This document shows, piece after piece, positions 1-9,077 of a stretch of DNA of 64,000 nt. A program made the position numbers and the translations under genes. Location: NCBI RefSeq assembly GCF_003634825.1, contig NZ_RBXD01000001.1:2192501-2256500 (forward strand), read 5' to 3'. How positions within the stretch are numbered: the first letter of the stretch is position 1; each line of letters opens with the position of its first letter. The notes under the pieces were generated by a model that did not search any database, had not been told where the DNA came from, and saw only the letters and a list, made by a program, of their open reading frames with translations. Source of the DNA: Flavobacterium sp. 123 (GTDB lineage: Bacteria > Bacteroidota > Bacteroidia > Flavobacteriales > Flavobacteriaceae).

Positions 1-402
1 TGCAGGAATTCGTTCTTTTTTATCTGAACTAGCTTTTCTAAAAGACGAACAAATTAAACTATATATTTCAATAATCTTTTCATCACTAGTTTTTTCTGTT
101 GGTGCTGTATTATTATATTCGCCGATATTTCTAAGTCTTTTTACTAAACTAGTATTTAGCTTATCTTCGAATGAAACTGGTTCTTGTGGTTTTCTTTTAA
201 GTATATAATAACTAAAATAAAAAACAGGATAAAAAATGGTCATAAAGGATCTCGTCAAAATAATAAATGAGTATCTGTAAAACCAACTTTTGTTTTTATT
301 TTCTTTTAAAGAGTATTTATCCTCAATGGCCAAATGTTTGGCAAGTGGACCAACGAAATTTAATATAAGTCCGATAGAAATATAGATTAGAAAAAAAATC
401 AT
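1..402 (-). CDS. Membrane protein of unknown function, C-terminus cut by window edge
   Basis: An open frame of 134 codons runs from an ATG at 402 to base 1 without a stop, so the gene continues outside the window. It begins with a hydrophobic segment (residues 1-18, MIFFLIYISIGLILNF) and has a second one near residues 55-75 after a lysine-rich loop, followed by a polar region. This suggests two membrane helices and a cytoplasmic tail. It lies 19 bases after the methyltransferase-like gene on the same strand and is probably the last visible gene of the same operon. I do not recognise the family. The reading frame is convincing; the function is unknown. Confidence 0.7.
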   Translation of the reverse strand, partial: MIFFLIYISIGLILNFVGPLAKHLAIEDKYSLKENKNKSWFYRYSFIILTRSFMTIFYPVFYFSYYILKRKPQEPVSFEDKLNTSLVKRLRNIGEYNNTAPTEKTSDEKIIEIYSLICSSFRKASSDKKERIPA

Positions 403-421
403 AAAATTGATTTAGCAAATA

Positions 422-1891
422 TTAAATTACACATTTAAAAACTCTGACTACTCTAGTCCATCCATTTATCCAATCATCCGATTTACTGTTTATTTTAAAC
501 AATTCTTCAAAACCATCATTGCTAGAAAAAGCATTTACAAAACTATCAATTCTCGCTGTTTTTAAATCAGTTATGTAGGGACTTACACATAAAAAATAAT
601 TTTCTCCAGGAAAATTAGCTTTAATTAAATCAATCAATTTTGATAATGAGAAAACATCCATATCAAGTATATTAGAAAATAAATGTATTCGCGTCTTATT
701 TACTTGTAGAAAATCATTAGCTACCAATGAATCTAAATCCTTGTTTATTGTATTAATAATTTTGGTGTTATTGCTGAATTTTGAAACGTGAAGTGATGCT
801 CTTTTTAAAGCTATTTGGGAAGGCTCTATTAGCGTTATTTGTGATATTGATTGGTCGATATCATAGTCATTTAAATATTCCAGTAAAGTCATTGATGCCA
901 TTCCTTGCCCACAACCCCAATCGATGCAATGGGGATTTTTATTAAATATATGTTCCGGTAAATGTTTAAAACTTGAAACAAGTTTTGTATGGTGCATTTT
1001 GCCATAACTCTTTAAATAAGAAAATAATTGGTTTTCATTTTCAATAATTTTAACTCCACGTTGAAGAGAATAGAAAACATTTGAATCATTTATTAGAGCG
1101 AATTGATCAACAGATATTTGTCTTATCGAATGAAAGTTTACAGCAGCACTTTCTAATAAGTCAGCATAGTTTGTACCTTCTTCTATTAAAAATAATTTAT
1201 TTTCAAAAGGAAAATGCCTTTTTACTCTTTTTAGAAAAGTATCTAATAAATTTTGAATTTTATTATATGAAGTAATAGGATCAATTAAATCAAGATTAAG
1301 TACTTGATTAATAAGATTGTTTTGTAAAAAATAATAATTAGGATTGTTTTTTTTAGAAAGTATTTTATTTTTAATTGAAACTACACCTTCATTGTTTTGT
1401 TTACCAAAATCATTAATTACTAATGCGTAATAACTAATAAAAGTATCAATTACCTTATCTTCTGTATCTTCTTCCTGATTATATGCAATTGAAAGTCTAT
1501 CTAAAAAGCTATCTATAATATTATCGTAATCCGATATTTTTTTTATTCCTATAAGATATAAAGAGGAAGCTTCTAAACGGCTGCTTATATTTAAATTATT
1601 TTTAATTAAAAGTTTATAGAGTTGATGAAAAGGCATTAAAAAACTAAACCTTTGCGAAACATCAAGCAATATGCTAATAAAACTTTTATTTGATTCTATT
1701 GAAAAATCTAACTTTTTAAAATTTTGTAAGTTATTTGAAATATATAACTCAATTCTATTTTTGTCAATATTTAAATCACTAAAGTTTTGTGTTAAAAAAA
1801 AATCATATAACCTGTCCTCATTCTGCTCAATAAAAGAACTTAAACTTTCTATACTGTTTGAGTCGTCTATCAATTCGTCAAAAACACTCAT
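422..1891 (-). CDS. SAM-dependent methyltransferase-like protein (489 aa)
   Basis: The C-terminal third (from about residue 322) carries a class I methyltransferase signature: motif I IDWGCGQGMAS, an acidic strand end LIEPSQ, then NILDMD and a strand GENYFLCVSPYI. The first 300 residues are helical, charged and unassigned, and may bind the substrate or a partner. The substrate cannot be told from sequence; there is no DPPY motif, so it is not an ordinary DNA adenine methylase. It starts one base after the stop of the 610-residue gene, so translation is probably coupled. Context (helicase, unknown protein, restriction genes on one island) suggests defence or nucleic acid modification, which is inference. 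Confidence 0.75.
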   Translation of the reverse strand: MSVFDELIDDSNSIESLSSFIEQNEDRLYDFFLTQNFSDLNIDKNRIELYISNNLQNFKKLDFSIESNKSFISILLDVSQRFSFLMPFHQLYKLLIKNNLNISSRLEASSLYLIGIKKISDYDNIIDSFLDRLSIAYNQEEDTEDKVIDTFISYYALVINDFGKQNNEGVVSIKNKILSKKNNPNYYFLQNNLINQVLNLDLIDPITSYNKIQNLLDTFLKRVKRHFPFENKLFLIEEGTNYADLLESAAVNFHSIRQISVDQFALINDSNVFYSLQRGVKIIENENQLFSYLKSYGKMHHTKLVSSFKHLPEHIFNKNPHCIDWGCGQGMASMTLLEYLNDYDIDQSISQITLIEPSQIALKRASLHVSKFSNNTKIINTINKDLDSLVANDFLQVNKTRIHLFSNILDMDVFSLSKLIDLIKANFPGENYFLCVSPYITDLKTARIDSFVNAFSSNDGFEELFKINSKSDDWINGWTRVVRVFKCVI

Positions 1892-1892
1892 T

Positions 1893-3725
1893 TTAAAATA
1901 TTCCTTTTTGAGATTCTACATATAAAATAGCTTCTATTAATTTATCCATATCGTCAGGATTGTTTTTAAAAGCTTTAAAATTATCTACTTTAAATTTTTC
2001 AGCCTCCTTTCTTAAATTAGTAATATTTAATTTTTTGAGTTCTTGCTTTCTATTTGAATTATCATTCTGAACTACTAATATTTCTATATTGTCAGCTTCA
2101 TTGACTAGATTTTCATTAGGTGCTTTTTCAGTGTATAGTTTATTTACTTCTACAGAATTTTCGGATGAAGAATTAATTGTTGTTCCCAGGGGTTCGTTTG
2201 GTTCTTGAAAATCTTTTATATTATCATTTTTGTTTGACTTTGATTTTTCTATAATTTCTTCAAGGTCTTTAATCTTTTTATTTTGTTCGAAAATAATATT
2301 ATTTAGTTTATCAATCTCTAAACAATTATCAATGTGTTTTTTATCAAATTTATTGTTTAACTCTTTTTCAATTACTTCTTTAGCATTTTTGTATATTTCA
2401 ATTTCGTACTCTTCAAAATCTTCTTTTAAAAGATTTGTAAAGTATTTAGTTCCTTCAATATCATCTTTATCAATTAAGTATTTTGGAATACACTTATTAA
2501 TTTCTGATATGATTTTTTGATAAATTTTATTGCGTGAAATACTTTGGAAAATTTCTTTGAAACCAATTTTTTCTTTTTTTTTGATAATAATAGTTTTGTC
2601 TAGTACTTGGTATGTTTCAAAATCTGTATCGTTAATTTCGTTTTCATATTCACTTACCCAGCTTAGATATTCAAAATCACTATTGTCTCTCTTATTATTA
2701 AAAGTAAATTGATAAATACTTTCTATTGTATAATAGTCTAATTGGCTGTCTAATTTGAATTTAACATCAACATTAAAGTTATTTGTTTTATAATTATTTC
2801 GAAAAACATCATAACCTTTATTAATACCAAATATTAATGCAATTCCTTCTTTTCTTTCAATTGGGAATTTATTGGATATTATATCAGAAATAAAAGTATC
2901 AATACTTTGCCTTGTGCCCTCACCATAAGATGCAAGTATTGCAACGAAATAGGTTAGTTTTTCTTGGCTGATTTTATCAATTAAATATTTACCATTATTT
3001 GTTAATAATTGAACTTTATCAACCTTAGCAAAATTCTCAACAGTACTGTTATTTATTTTGTTATAAATAGCATCATATAGACGATTAAATTTTTCAGTAC
3101 GAATTATTGCCCACTCTTGGTTGTTTTTGACTTCTACTTCTTGATTTATTATTTCATCTCTAACTAAATCGTTTATTACTGATAAAGTATTAAAATAATT
3201 TGTTGGATAATTTTGAGGGTCATTACCGGCAATACTCATCACTGCAAAGCCACCCATTAACCTGTCAAACTGCTCTAATTCTTTGCTCCAATCTTTTAGA
3301 GAGTTTTGATTATTAATTGATGTAAATTCTTCAGTATTTATTTCAATTGAATTTGGCACTACTTCAATTAAATTTAGTGGTAAAAAAGCAGCCCCACTTT
3401 CTATGTTATATACAGTGTTGATCTTTTGTTCTTCATTTTTAAATGTTATTTTCTTAATTCTAGAAATAGGAAGTGGCATTTCTAGTGTAAAAAAACTATT
3501 TGAAATTTGAACAGCTTTTTCTGTTTCTTCATTGAGTATAATTTCTAATGAACAATCTGTTTCATTTGTAAACATACTATTTGACAATAGTATTTGATTA
3601 TCAAATCTATTTTGAATATCGGTATTTCTATTTTGTAAATATTTAGTTGGACAAATGCATCCTTTTGCAAAATAAAAAGCAAGATTTTCTGATTTTATGG
3701 GTAAAAAATATGTTTTATTATTCAT
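1893..3725 (-). CDS. Large protein of unknown function with coiled coil and SAP/Rho-N-like C-terminus (610 aa)
   Basis: I do not recognise the family. The N-terminus (about 1-120) reads like a compact globular domain with a small cysteine pair (CIC at about 18-20). The middle is mixed alpha/beta. A charged coiled coil lies at about 455-500 (LNNIIFEQNKKIKDLEE), followed by a low-complexity Asn/Ser/Glu linker. The last 50 residues (motif ITNLRKEAEKFKVDN) resemble the short helical SAP or Rho-N nucleic-acid-binding folds. It sits two bases after the helicase gene and one base before the methyltransferase-like gene. Such packing implies a functional unit, possibly with this protein as the sensor or scaffold. 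Confidence 0.7.
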   Translation of the reverse strand: MNNKTYFLPIKSENLAFYFAKGCICPTKYLQNRNTDIQNRFDNQILLSNSMFTNETDCSLEIILNEETEKAVQISNSFFTLEMPLPISRIKKITFKNEEQKINTVYNIESGAAFLPLNLIEVVPNSIEINTEEFTSINNQNSLKDWSKELEQFDRLMGGFAVMSIAGNDPQNYPTNYFNTLSVINDLVRDEIINQEVEVKNNQEWAIIRTEKFNRLYDAIYNKINNSTVENFAKVDKVQLLTNNGKYLIDKISQEKLTYFVAILASYGEGTRQSIDTFISDIISNKFPIERKEGIALIFGINKGYDVFRNNYKTNNFNVDVKFKLDSQLDYYTIESIYQFTFNNKRDNSDFEYLSWVSEYENEINDTDFETYQVLDKTIIIKKKEKIGFKEIFQSISRNKIYQKIISEINKCIPKYLIDKDDIEGTKYFTNLLKEDFEEYEIEIYKNAKEVIEKELNNKFDKKHIDNCLEIDKLNNIIFEQNKKIKDLEEIIEKSKSNKNDNIKDFQEPNEPLGTTINSSSENSVEVNKLYTEKAPNENLVNEADNIEILVVQNDNSNRKQELKKLNITNLRKEAEKFKVDNFKAFKNNPDDMDKLIEAILYVESQKGIF

Positions 3726-3727
3726 AA

Positions 3728-4753
3728 TTATTCAATATCATAAGTGTTCTTATTTCCTTTGTTTGGCTTCGTTTTACAAATTAAAAATAAATTTGTTTTG
3801 GTTCTAGTTAAGGCAACATAATAATCTTCTTCATTTACTACGTCTAGTTTATCAATATACCAATCATAAGAGTCAAAACTAGGAATAATTACAGTGTCAA
3901 ATTCCGTTCCTTTTGATGATTTAAAAGTAGTAATATGAATACCACTTAATCCTTCAAATTCATCTAAGTCACTATTAAATTTTGTACAGTCAATATCATT
4001 GTCAAGTTTTTCTCTAATTAGTGCATAGTATTCTTTTACTTGTTTTTGAGTTGGAACTAAAATTGCAATATTTTCAGTATCTCCTTGAAAATCATTAATA
4101 ATACTCATAATAGCATCCAACTCGTCATCTCTATTCCAACCAGTAATTTTTACAATAGGCTTTAAGCCTGTTGTTAATGATCCGTTTATAGTGTCTTGAG
4201 GAATTAAAATATCTGGAAAAACAGAACGTATAAAATCAAGTATTTCTTTTGAATTTCTAAAGTTTTTTGTTAGGGTATATTCTTCATTTTCGAATGTTTC
4301 TTCTAACCAATCGGTTAATCCTGTTAATTGTTCTTTATTTAGATAAAGACTTTGGTCGGGATCAGCTCCATAAGAAATTTTGCTAGAAAATCTTTTAATA
4401 GTTCTATATATATCAATATTAACATCTTGTCCTTCGTCAATAATTATTTCATCATATTCTCTGTGTAAATTTGTATGAGAAGACCACCAAAGTGATCTAT
4501 TGACATTTTCGGCAGCTTCTTCATTTTTTGATAATGCTGATTGTATTAAATAATGTTCTAACGTTTTTGTATAAGTTAAGAGCAAACTTTCTCTGATACC
4601 AGTTTCATAGTTTCTAATATGTCTCCATAAACAAACAACGCTTTTACCTGTACCTGGACCACCTGATAAAGCAAGTGAATCTGTTTCATTTAAGGCTGCT
4701 TGTTGATTGGGTGTTAATTGTGTAATTATGGGTAGATTGAAATAATATGGCAT
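3728..4753 (-). CDS. Compact UvrD/Rep-like superfamily 1 helicase or NTPase (341 aa)
   Basis: All main SF1 motifs are present in order: Walker A GGPGTGKS (31-38), motif II DEGQD (106-110), motif III GADPDQSLY (about 129-137), motif IV NFRNS (about 164-168), motif V TTFKSSKGTEFD and motif VI VALTRTK near the C-terminus. At 341 residues it is about half the length of UvrD or Rep, so the 1B and 2B insertions must be largely missing. Such stripped helicases often act as switches inside multi-protein systems rather than as free unwinding enzymes. It begins 7 bases after the DUF1848 gene and is tightly followed by two genes of unknown role. GajB of Gabija is a related helicase type, but its GajA partner is not here. 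Confidence 0.88.
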   Translation of the reverse strand: MPYYFNLPIITQLTPNQQAALNETDSLALSGGPGTGKSVVCLWRHIRNYETGIRESLLLTYTKTLEHYLIQSALSKNEEAAENVNRSLWWSSHTNLHREYDEIIIDEGQDVNIDIYRTIKRFSSKISYGADPDQSLYLNKEQLTGLTDWLEETFENEEYTLTKNFRNSKEILDFIRSVFPDILIPQDTINGSLTTGLKPIVKITGWNRDDELDAIMSIINDFQGDTENIAILVPTQKQVKEYYALIREKLDNDIDCTKFNSDLDEFEGLSGIHITTFKSSKGTEFDTVIIPSFDSYDWYIDKLDVVNEEDYYVALTRTKTNLFLICKTKPNKGNKNTYDIE

Positions 4754-4760
4754 AATTTAT

Positions 4761-5780
4761 TTATTTTCCTGTTATAGTATCTGCTTTTGAATTCATTGTA
4801 TGTGATTTGTAATTAGCAAAGGCTGCTTCCTTTGAAGTATTTGCATAACAATAGACGCATTCGTGCGGACAAGTATTGTACTCGCCAATGTCCTTACTCA
4901 TAATGCAACCACAAGCTTCTCTTTGACCTTTGTCTTTTATTTTTTTTGTTTTCGTTATAGTTGTTGTTGCATTAAATAAGGAGGGTTCTATAAATTCTAC
5001 TCCTAAGAATTTCATTAATTCTTCGTCTTGATGAAATAAATCAATCATAAGGTCGTCATCAATACATTTGTTGTGATCTATACCATATTTATTCAAGTCG
5101 AACTTTTCGGCACAAGTTGCCAGTTCTAATCCCCATTTTTTATTTAACTTTTGTAAGCCTTCTGCAAATTCCATCATTGTTTCCAAAGTGAATTCACTAT
5201 ATTTAATATCCGCTTTGTTAAGATTGTTTTCTACTTTTTTGTAAATATCAATGTCAGCAAAGCTGAAAACTAACTTCGTGGTGTATTCGTATAATTTGTC
5301 GCCGATTTTTTCCAATCTTTTTAGTAGTTCCTTTACATTAATTTCGTTTGTCAGCAATAATGGGTCAAAGCGCCATACTACTTTTTCTTTTCCAATTCTA
5401 TTGGAGAGTTCTTTAAATGTTTCTATTCTACTTTCTAAACGAGGCACTTTGCCCTCAAAACCTTCCTTGTCATAATCATTTAATGAAAATTGGAAATAAT
5501 AATTTTTGACATTTTCATCCAAGAAATCAAGATGTTTCATCATCGGTTTTGGATTTTTTGTCCAAAAAACAACTACTCTTGTGTTTTTGAAAGAAACATA
5601 AAGAGGTAATCCATTAAAAGGATTTTTCCATTTTACATAACCGGCTTTCCATCTTTCTACAAACCAATCTGCATAAAATGTTGGGATATCAGTTGAGCGA
5701 CTGGCTGACACAATTATTGGTGCTTGTGCCAAAACTGTTTCTCCCTCATCATTTATTATTTCAACTTTTTGCCAGTTCAT
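4761..5780 (-). CDS. DUF1848 family protein with C-terminal radical-SAM-like cysteine motif
   Basis: The N-terminal SASRSTDIPTFYADWF and the core pattern (WTKNP, WRFDPL) match DUF1848 as I know it. The C-terminus has a cysteine cluster C290-x-C292 followed by C304-x3-C308-x2-C311 (CPHECVYCYAN). C-x3-C-x2-C is the [4Fe-4S] motif of radical SAM enzymes, but here it is at the end of the chain instead of the start, as in a permuted barrel. The start codon overlaps the stop of the AlkB-like gene by four bases, so the two are co-translated. A joint role in repair or modification of alkylated nucleic acid is plausible inference; the reaction is not known to me. Confidence 0.85.
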   Translation of the reverse strand: MNWQKVEIINDEGETVLAQAPIIVSASRSTDIPTFYADWFVERWKAGYVKWKNPFNGLPLYVSFKNTRVVVFWTKNPKPMMKHLDFLDENVKNYYFQFSLNDYDKEGFEGKVPRLESRIETFKELSNRIGKEKVVWRFDPLLLTNEINVKELLKRLEKIGDKLYEYTTKLVFSFADIDIYKKVENNLNKADIKYSEFTLETMMEFAEGLQKLNKKWGLELATCAEKFDLNKYGIDHNKCIDDDLMIDLFHQDEELMKFLGVEFIEPSLFNATTTITKTKKIKDKGQREACGCIMSKDIGEYNTCPHECVYCYANTSKEAAFANYKSHTMNSKADTITGK

Positions 5781-6406
5781 AGTATTACTCTAAAAGTTAA
5801 ATTGATTCTTTCTTTTAATGGTTTACTCGATTTAGGAACTTGATGTTGCCAAAAGTGTTGTAGTTCACCCTGCATTATCAAAACACTTCCGTGTTTTAAT
5901 TCAATCTCCAATTTTTCCTTTGTTATACGATGTCTTAATTGGAACTTTCGTGTTTCTCCAAAATTAGCGGATGCAATTACTGGATTTTTACCAAGTTCTT
6001 TTTCTGCATCAGTATGCCAAGAAATTGAATCGGAACCGCTTCTATATCTATTTAAAAGGACACTATTAAAAACTACTTTAGATTCCGGCTCAATTTTATT
6101 TTTAATAGCAAGAATTTCATCATTCCAGGGAGTAGGACTTAGAGTAATGCCAGAAAATGAATAGGGCTTGTCATTATCGCCGTACCAAGCAGTTAGTCTA
6201 GGAAAGTCAATATTTTTCCCATATATATTCATAGATTCTTGTTTCCAAAGCACTTTTTCTGTCAATGCTTTCAAGTAAAAATCACTTTCAGATTTTGAGA
6301 AAAAGTTTGGTAAATAAATAAATTCACCGTTTGTGATTTTATTTAAACCCGTTTTAGGAAAAGTATTATCATTTCCATTGCCCCCAAACATATCTAATTG
6401 CGCCAT
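5777..6406 (-). CDS. alkB: AlkB-like 2-oxoglutarate/Fe(II) dioxygenase
   Basis: The protein resembles ALKBH2-type DNA demethylases, which oxidise methyl groups on damaged bases using iron and 2-oxoglutarate. Visible motifs are LTAWYGD and PYSFSG in the substrate lid, the iron ligands in WHTDAE (HxD) with the distal histidine in QHFWQHQVP, and the RINLTFR signature whose arginines bind 2-oxoglutarate. I chose the ATG at 6406 (protein begins MAQLDMFGG), because the longer frame would need a TTG. Its stop overlaps the DUF1848 start. A possible -7 box lies directly upstream, so the mRNA may be leaderless or the true start may be the next Met (6391). Confidence 0.9.
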   Translation of the reverse strand: MAQLDMFGGNGNDNTFPKTGLNKITNGEFIYLPNFFSKSESDFYLKALTEKVLWKQESMNIYGKNIDFPRLTAWYGDNDKPYSFSGITLSPTPWNDEILAIKNKIEPESKVVFNSVLLNRYRSGSDSISWHTDAEKELGKNPVIASANFGETRKFQLRHRITKEKLEIELKHGSVLIMQGELQHFWQHQVPKSSKPLKERINLTFRVIL

Positions 6407-6409
6407 ATA

Positions 6410-6417
6410 CAAATGTA
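6410..6417 (-). promoter_or_regulatory. Possible Bacteroidetes -7 box before alkB-like gene
   Basis: On the minus strand the bases read TACATTTG, an exact match to TAnnTTTG. It lies only 4 bases before the chosen ATG, which would give a leaderless or near-leaderless transcript. The match is short and could be chance. Confidence 0.35.
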
Positions 6418-6469
6418 ATTAAAATTGATGTTCTTTGATTATGCTTTGTTTTAATATTATTTGCACTTT

Positions 6470-8899
6470 TTACCTTTTCCAATCATATTTAGTTGCATCA
6501 CAACCACAACGAATTTTATTAGTTACGGTATCGTAATTTAATAAACTTACTTTTGTTTTTTTACAACTTATTTCTTGACAAATAAATAATTTTTCCAATT
6601 CTAAAATATCTGCCCAAAAAGAATTTATATCTCCTATACTTGCATTAATAGGATTGTCGTGAGAAAGAGTATTGCCAAATAATGCAGAACTCTCTATTCT
6701 ATCTAATAATGGGTATTTTAATTTTAATTCTGTACTTGATTTTTTAATTTCTGATCTAATCGCCATAAGTAGCTCATAAGGCATTCTGTGTTCATTAGAA
6801 TCGTTATATCTGAAACTCAATTTAGCATCAAGATTTAAGGCAATATCTTTTAAACAATGCTCCAAATATTTTCGCATTGGGTTTCCAATATTATCAATAT
6901 TACCCTCTGCTAATTGATATAAAATTGATTCTTTTAAGTCACTTGGTTTTTCTTTAATGAAAGTTCCTTTCTCTTCTGTCCACTTTATCTCATTGACCAA
7001 CCAACCTTTGTTCTTAGCCTTTGGACTAATAATATTTGTAAACCATTCCTTTTCGTGGGTTAATACTATCAGTTGATGTTTTGAAAATTTATCAAATAAT
7101 AAATCCGCAAATCTTCGTCTATGGTTTGAATCAAAACTTGAAATCACATCATCTAAAATTATGAAATCATTTTCTTTATTAAACGCATCTACTGAAGCTA
7201 AAAAAAATGATAACCCTAAGCAATTCAAATGTGATTCGCTAAAATGCTTTAAAGGATTAACTTCCCATTTATCATTATATTTATATTTGATGGTTAGACC
7301 ATCTAATTCATCCTCTTCTCCTTTAGTAATAATTTCAATGTCTTGAAAAGGTTCATCAGGATTCATAAACTGATAATACTCATTAATCTTTACAGAAAAA
7401 GAGTTTATAAAATTATCAAGTCCTTGCTTTTGCTGTTTTTCAAACTCATCATAAATTAACTGAAATGATTTTTGTTGATTTTCTAAAATTACTTTTTGCG
7501 CTTCAAATTTTTTAATGTTTAAAAAAGCATCTCTGGAAGCTGTAATATTTGAGTATAAAACAGCAGGTGTTTCTCCTTTTTGAGATTCTTGGATTTTGAT
7601 TATTCTATCATTTATGATTTTAAGAAATTCAAAATCATTTTCAATTAATTTGATTATATCCAAAACTGGTAATTTATCTCCAGAAGTTATTTTAACTTCA
7701 GCTGTATTTTGATAATTTTGGATTTTGGTTTTTAATGCAGTTAAACCCTCTTTAATGTTTTGATTATTTTCTTTATCTGTTTGTGTATTATTTAATAAAA
7801 TATCTAATCTCCTATTTCTTTCAATTGCTATGTCTTTTACACTATTTAAAGCAATTCCAAACTTTGCTTTTTTCTGTGAAGATTCTTCGATATTCGCTAA
7901 TCTGATTTTGATTTCAGAAAGTAATTCATCAGAGTTTTTTGTTTGCAAGCACAAAGGACAATTATCCTCTTTAAGGTATTTACTAGATAAAATTTTTGTA
8001 CCAGATTTTAATAATTCTTCGAAAAAAGTTTGTTTTATAGCTTCAACATCATTTGCAATAATTTCGAATTCATTAAAATATTTTGAATATTCATCTTCTA
8101 ATAATTTTGATTCACTTTTTAAAAGAGTCAAAGCACTTTTTGAATCTTCAAGAAACTTTAACTCAAATTGTTGATTTGGATCTAGACCTTTACCCAAAAG
8201 AATAAGTAGATTTTTGATATCCTCAAAAGATTTTACTTCAATACCAGTATTCAGTTTCTTTATTTTTTTGTTGATTGTATCAAATAAGTTTTTTTCCTGT
8301 GTGGTAGATGCACCAATATTTAAAATAAGTTTTTCCTTTTCATTATTAATAAGTGTCTCAAAATTTTGAGTTTTTAAATTACTCTTTGCATTATTTAAAG
8401 ATTTCAATAAGACACTTTTTATCTTTGTAACCTCTTCAAATCCAATGATATCAGAAAGGTGTTTTAATTTTTCTCCTTTTGGTTTGTCAACGAAATTTCT
8501 AATGTATTGGTAACGAGAAATTAGATTTTCTTTTTCTGAATCATCAAGATATTTTTTAAAATCTTCGCTAGCATTTGAACCTTTTTGAACTAATTTATTG
8601 TTTTTTAAGGACAATGTTTTTGTAGCATCTAAAAGTGAATTTGTATAGGTTATACTAACTTCTGAAGTTTCCGTATCTACAAGTTTTGCATTCCTAATAG
8701 CATCGTTTGTATCAATTTCAGGAGTGGATAAGTGTTTGATTTTATTCGTGTAAAACCATTCAATAGCATCCGAAATACTACTTTTTCCAGTGCCATTATC
8801 GCCATAAAGCAAAATAGATTTTCCGTTTAAAGGCAATTCTATAATATCTTTTGCTCCTCTGATACCTTTAATTTTAAGGTTATTGATTTTAATTGCCAT
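6470..8899 (-). CDS. SMC/RecF-like AAA ATPase with zinc hook and HEPN-like C-terminal domain (809 aa)
   Basis: Walker A GDNGTGKSS (33-41) opens an ABC-type ATPase. Long coiled-coil arms follow, with a zinc-hook CPLC at 314-317. The signature region SESHLNCLGLS (554-564) and Walker B FIILDDVISSFD (579-590) close the head. The tail from about 660 has a helix with R676-K-Y-L-E-H681, an R-x4-H pattern, and a later SHD motif (H747), which look like a HEPN fold as in RloC and PrrC anticodon nucleases. The end has cysteines 774, 779, 798 and 800 that may bind zinc. It overlaps the 60-residue gene by 11 bases. An RNA-cutting defence ATPase is inferred, not shown; a repair ATPase is the alternative. 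Confidence 0.85.
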   Translation of the reverse strand: MAIKINNLKIKGIRGAKDIIELPLNGKSILLYGDNGTGKSSISDAIEWFYTNKIKHLSTPEIDTNDAIRNAKLVDTETSEVSITYTNSLLDATKTLSLKNNKLVQKGSNASEDFKKYLDDSEKENLISRYQYIRNFVDKPKGEKLKHLSDIIGFEEVTKIKSVLLKSLNNAKSNLKTQNFETLINNEKEKLILNIGASTTQEKNLFDTINKKIKKLNTGIEVKSFEDIKNLLILLGKGLDPNQQFELKFLEDSKSALTLLKSESKLLEDEYSKYFNEFEIIANDVEAIKQTFFEELLKSGTKILSSKYLKEDNCPLCLQTKNSDELLSEIKIRLANIEESSQKKAKFGIALNSVKDIAIERNRRLDILLNNTQTDKENNQNIKEGLTALKTKIQNYQNTAEVKITSGDKLPVLDIIKLIENDFEFLKIINDRIIKIQESQKGETPAVLYSNITASRDAFLNIKKFEAQKVILENQQKSFQLIYDEFEKQQKQGLDNFINSFSVKINEYYQFMNPDEPFQDIEIITKGEEDELDGLTIKYKYNDKWEVNPLKHFSESHLNCLGLSFFLASVDAFNKENDFIILDDVISSFDSNHRRRFADLLFDKFSKHQLIVLTHEKEWFTNIISPKAKNKGWLVNEIKWTEEKGTFIKEKPSDLKESILYQLAEGNIDNIGNPMRKYLEHCLKDIALNLDAKLSFRYNDSNEHRMPYELLMAIRSEIKKSSTELKLKYPLLDRIESSALFGNTLSHDNPINASIGDINSFWADILELEKLFICQEISCKKTKVSLLNYDTVTNKIRCGCDATKYDWKR

Positions 8900-9071
8900 C
8901 TTTTACAGGGAGTTTAGGAAGTTCATTTTTTACATTTACATCAGTAAGTTTACCTTGTGTGTACAAGTCGGCTAACATCTTTGCTATGTCTTTATCTACA
9001 TTTTCGATACTTTCGATATTTTTAAAAAAGTCGTCCAATATTTCTTTCCCAGATTTTACTTTGCTTTCCAT
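8889..9071 (-). CDS. Small acidic helical protein, partner of the AAA ATPase (60 aa)
   Basis: This 60-residue frame starts with ATG at 9071 and overlaps the start of the ATPase by 11 bases, an arrangement that couples their translation. It is predicted to be mostly helical, with a conserved-looking core KEILDDFFKNIE and DIAKMLADLY. No catalytic motif is visible. By position it may be an adaptor, inhibitor or antitoxin for the ATPase. I recall similar small proteins before such ATPases but cannot verify that here. Confidence 0.65.
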   Translation of the reverse strand: MESKVKSGKEILDDFFKNIESIENVDKDIAKMLADLYTQGKLTDVNVKNELPKLPVKDGN

Positions 9072-9077
9072 AGTATT

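Noticed and set aside
7830..8174. 114-residue frame opposite the ATPase
   Set aside because: It is antisense to coiled-coil coding sequence and has no motif.
3728..8899. Gabija-type pair (UvrD-like helicase plus ATPase)
   Set aside because: The ATPase has no visible TOPRIM nuclease domain and lies two genes away in a different module.
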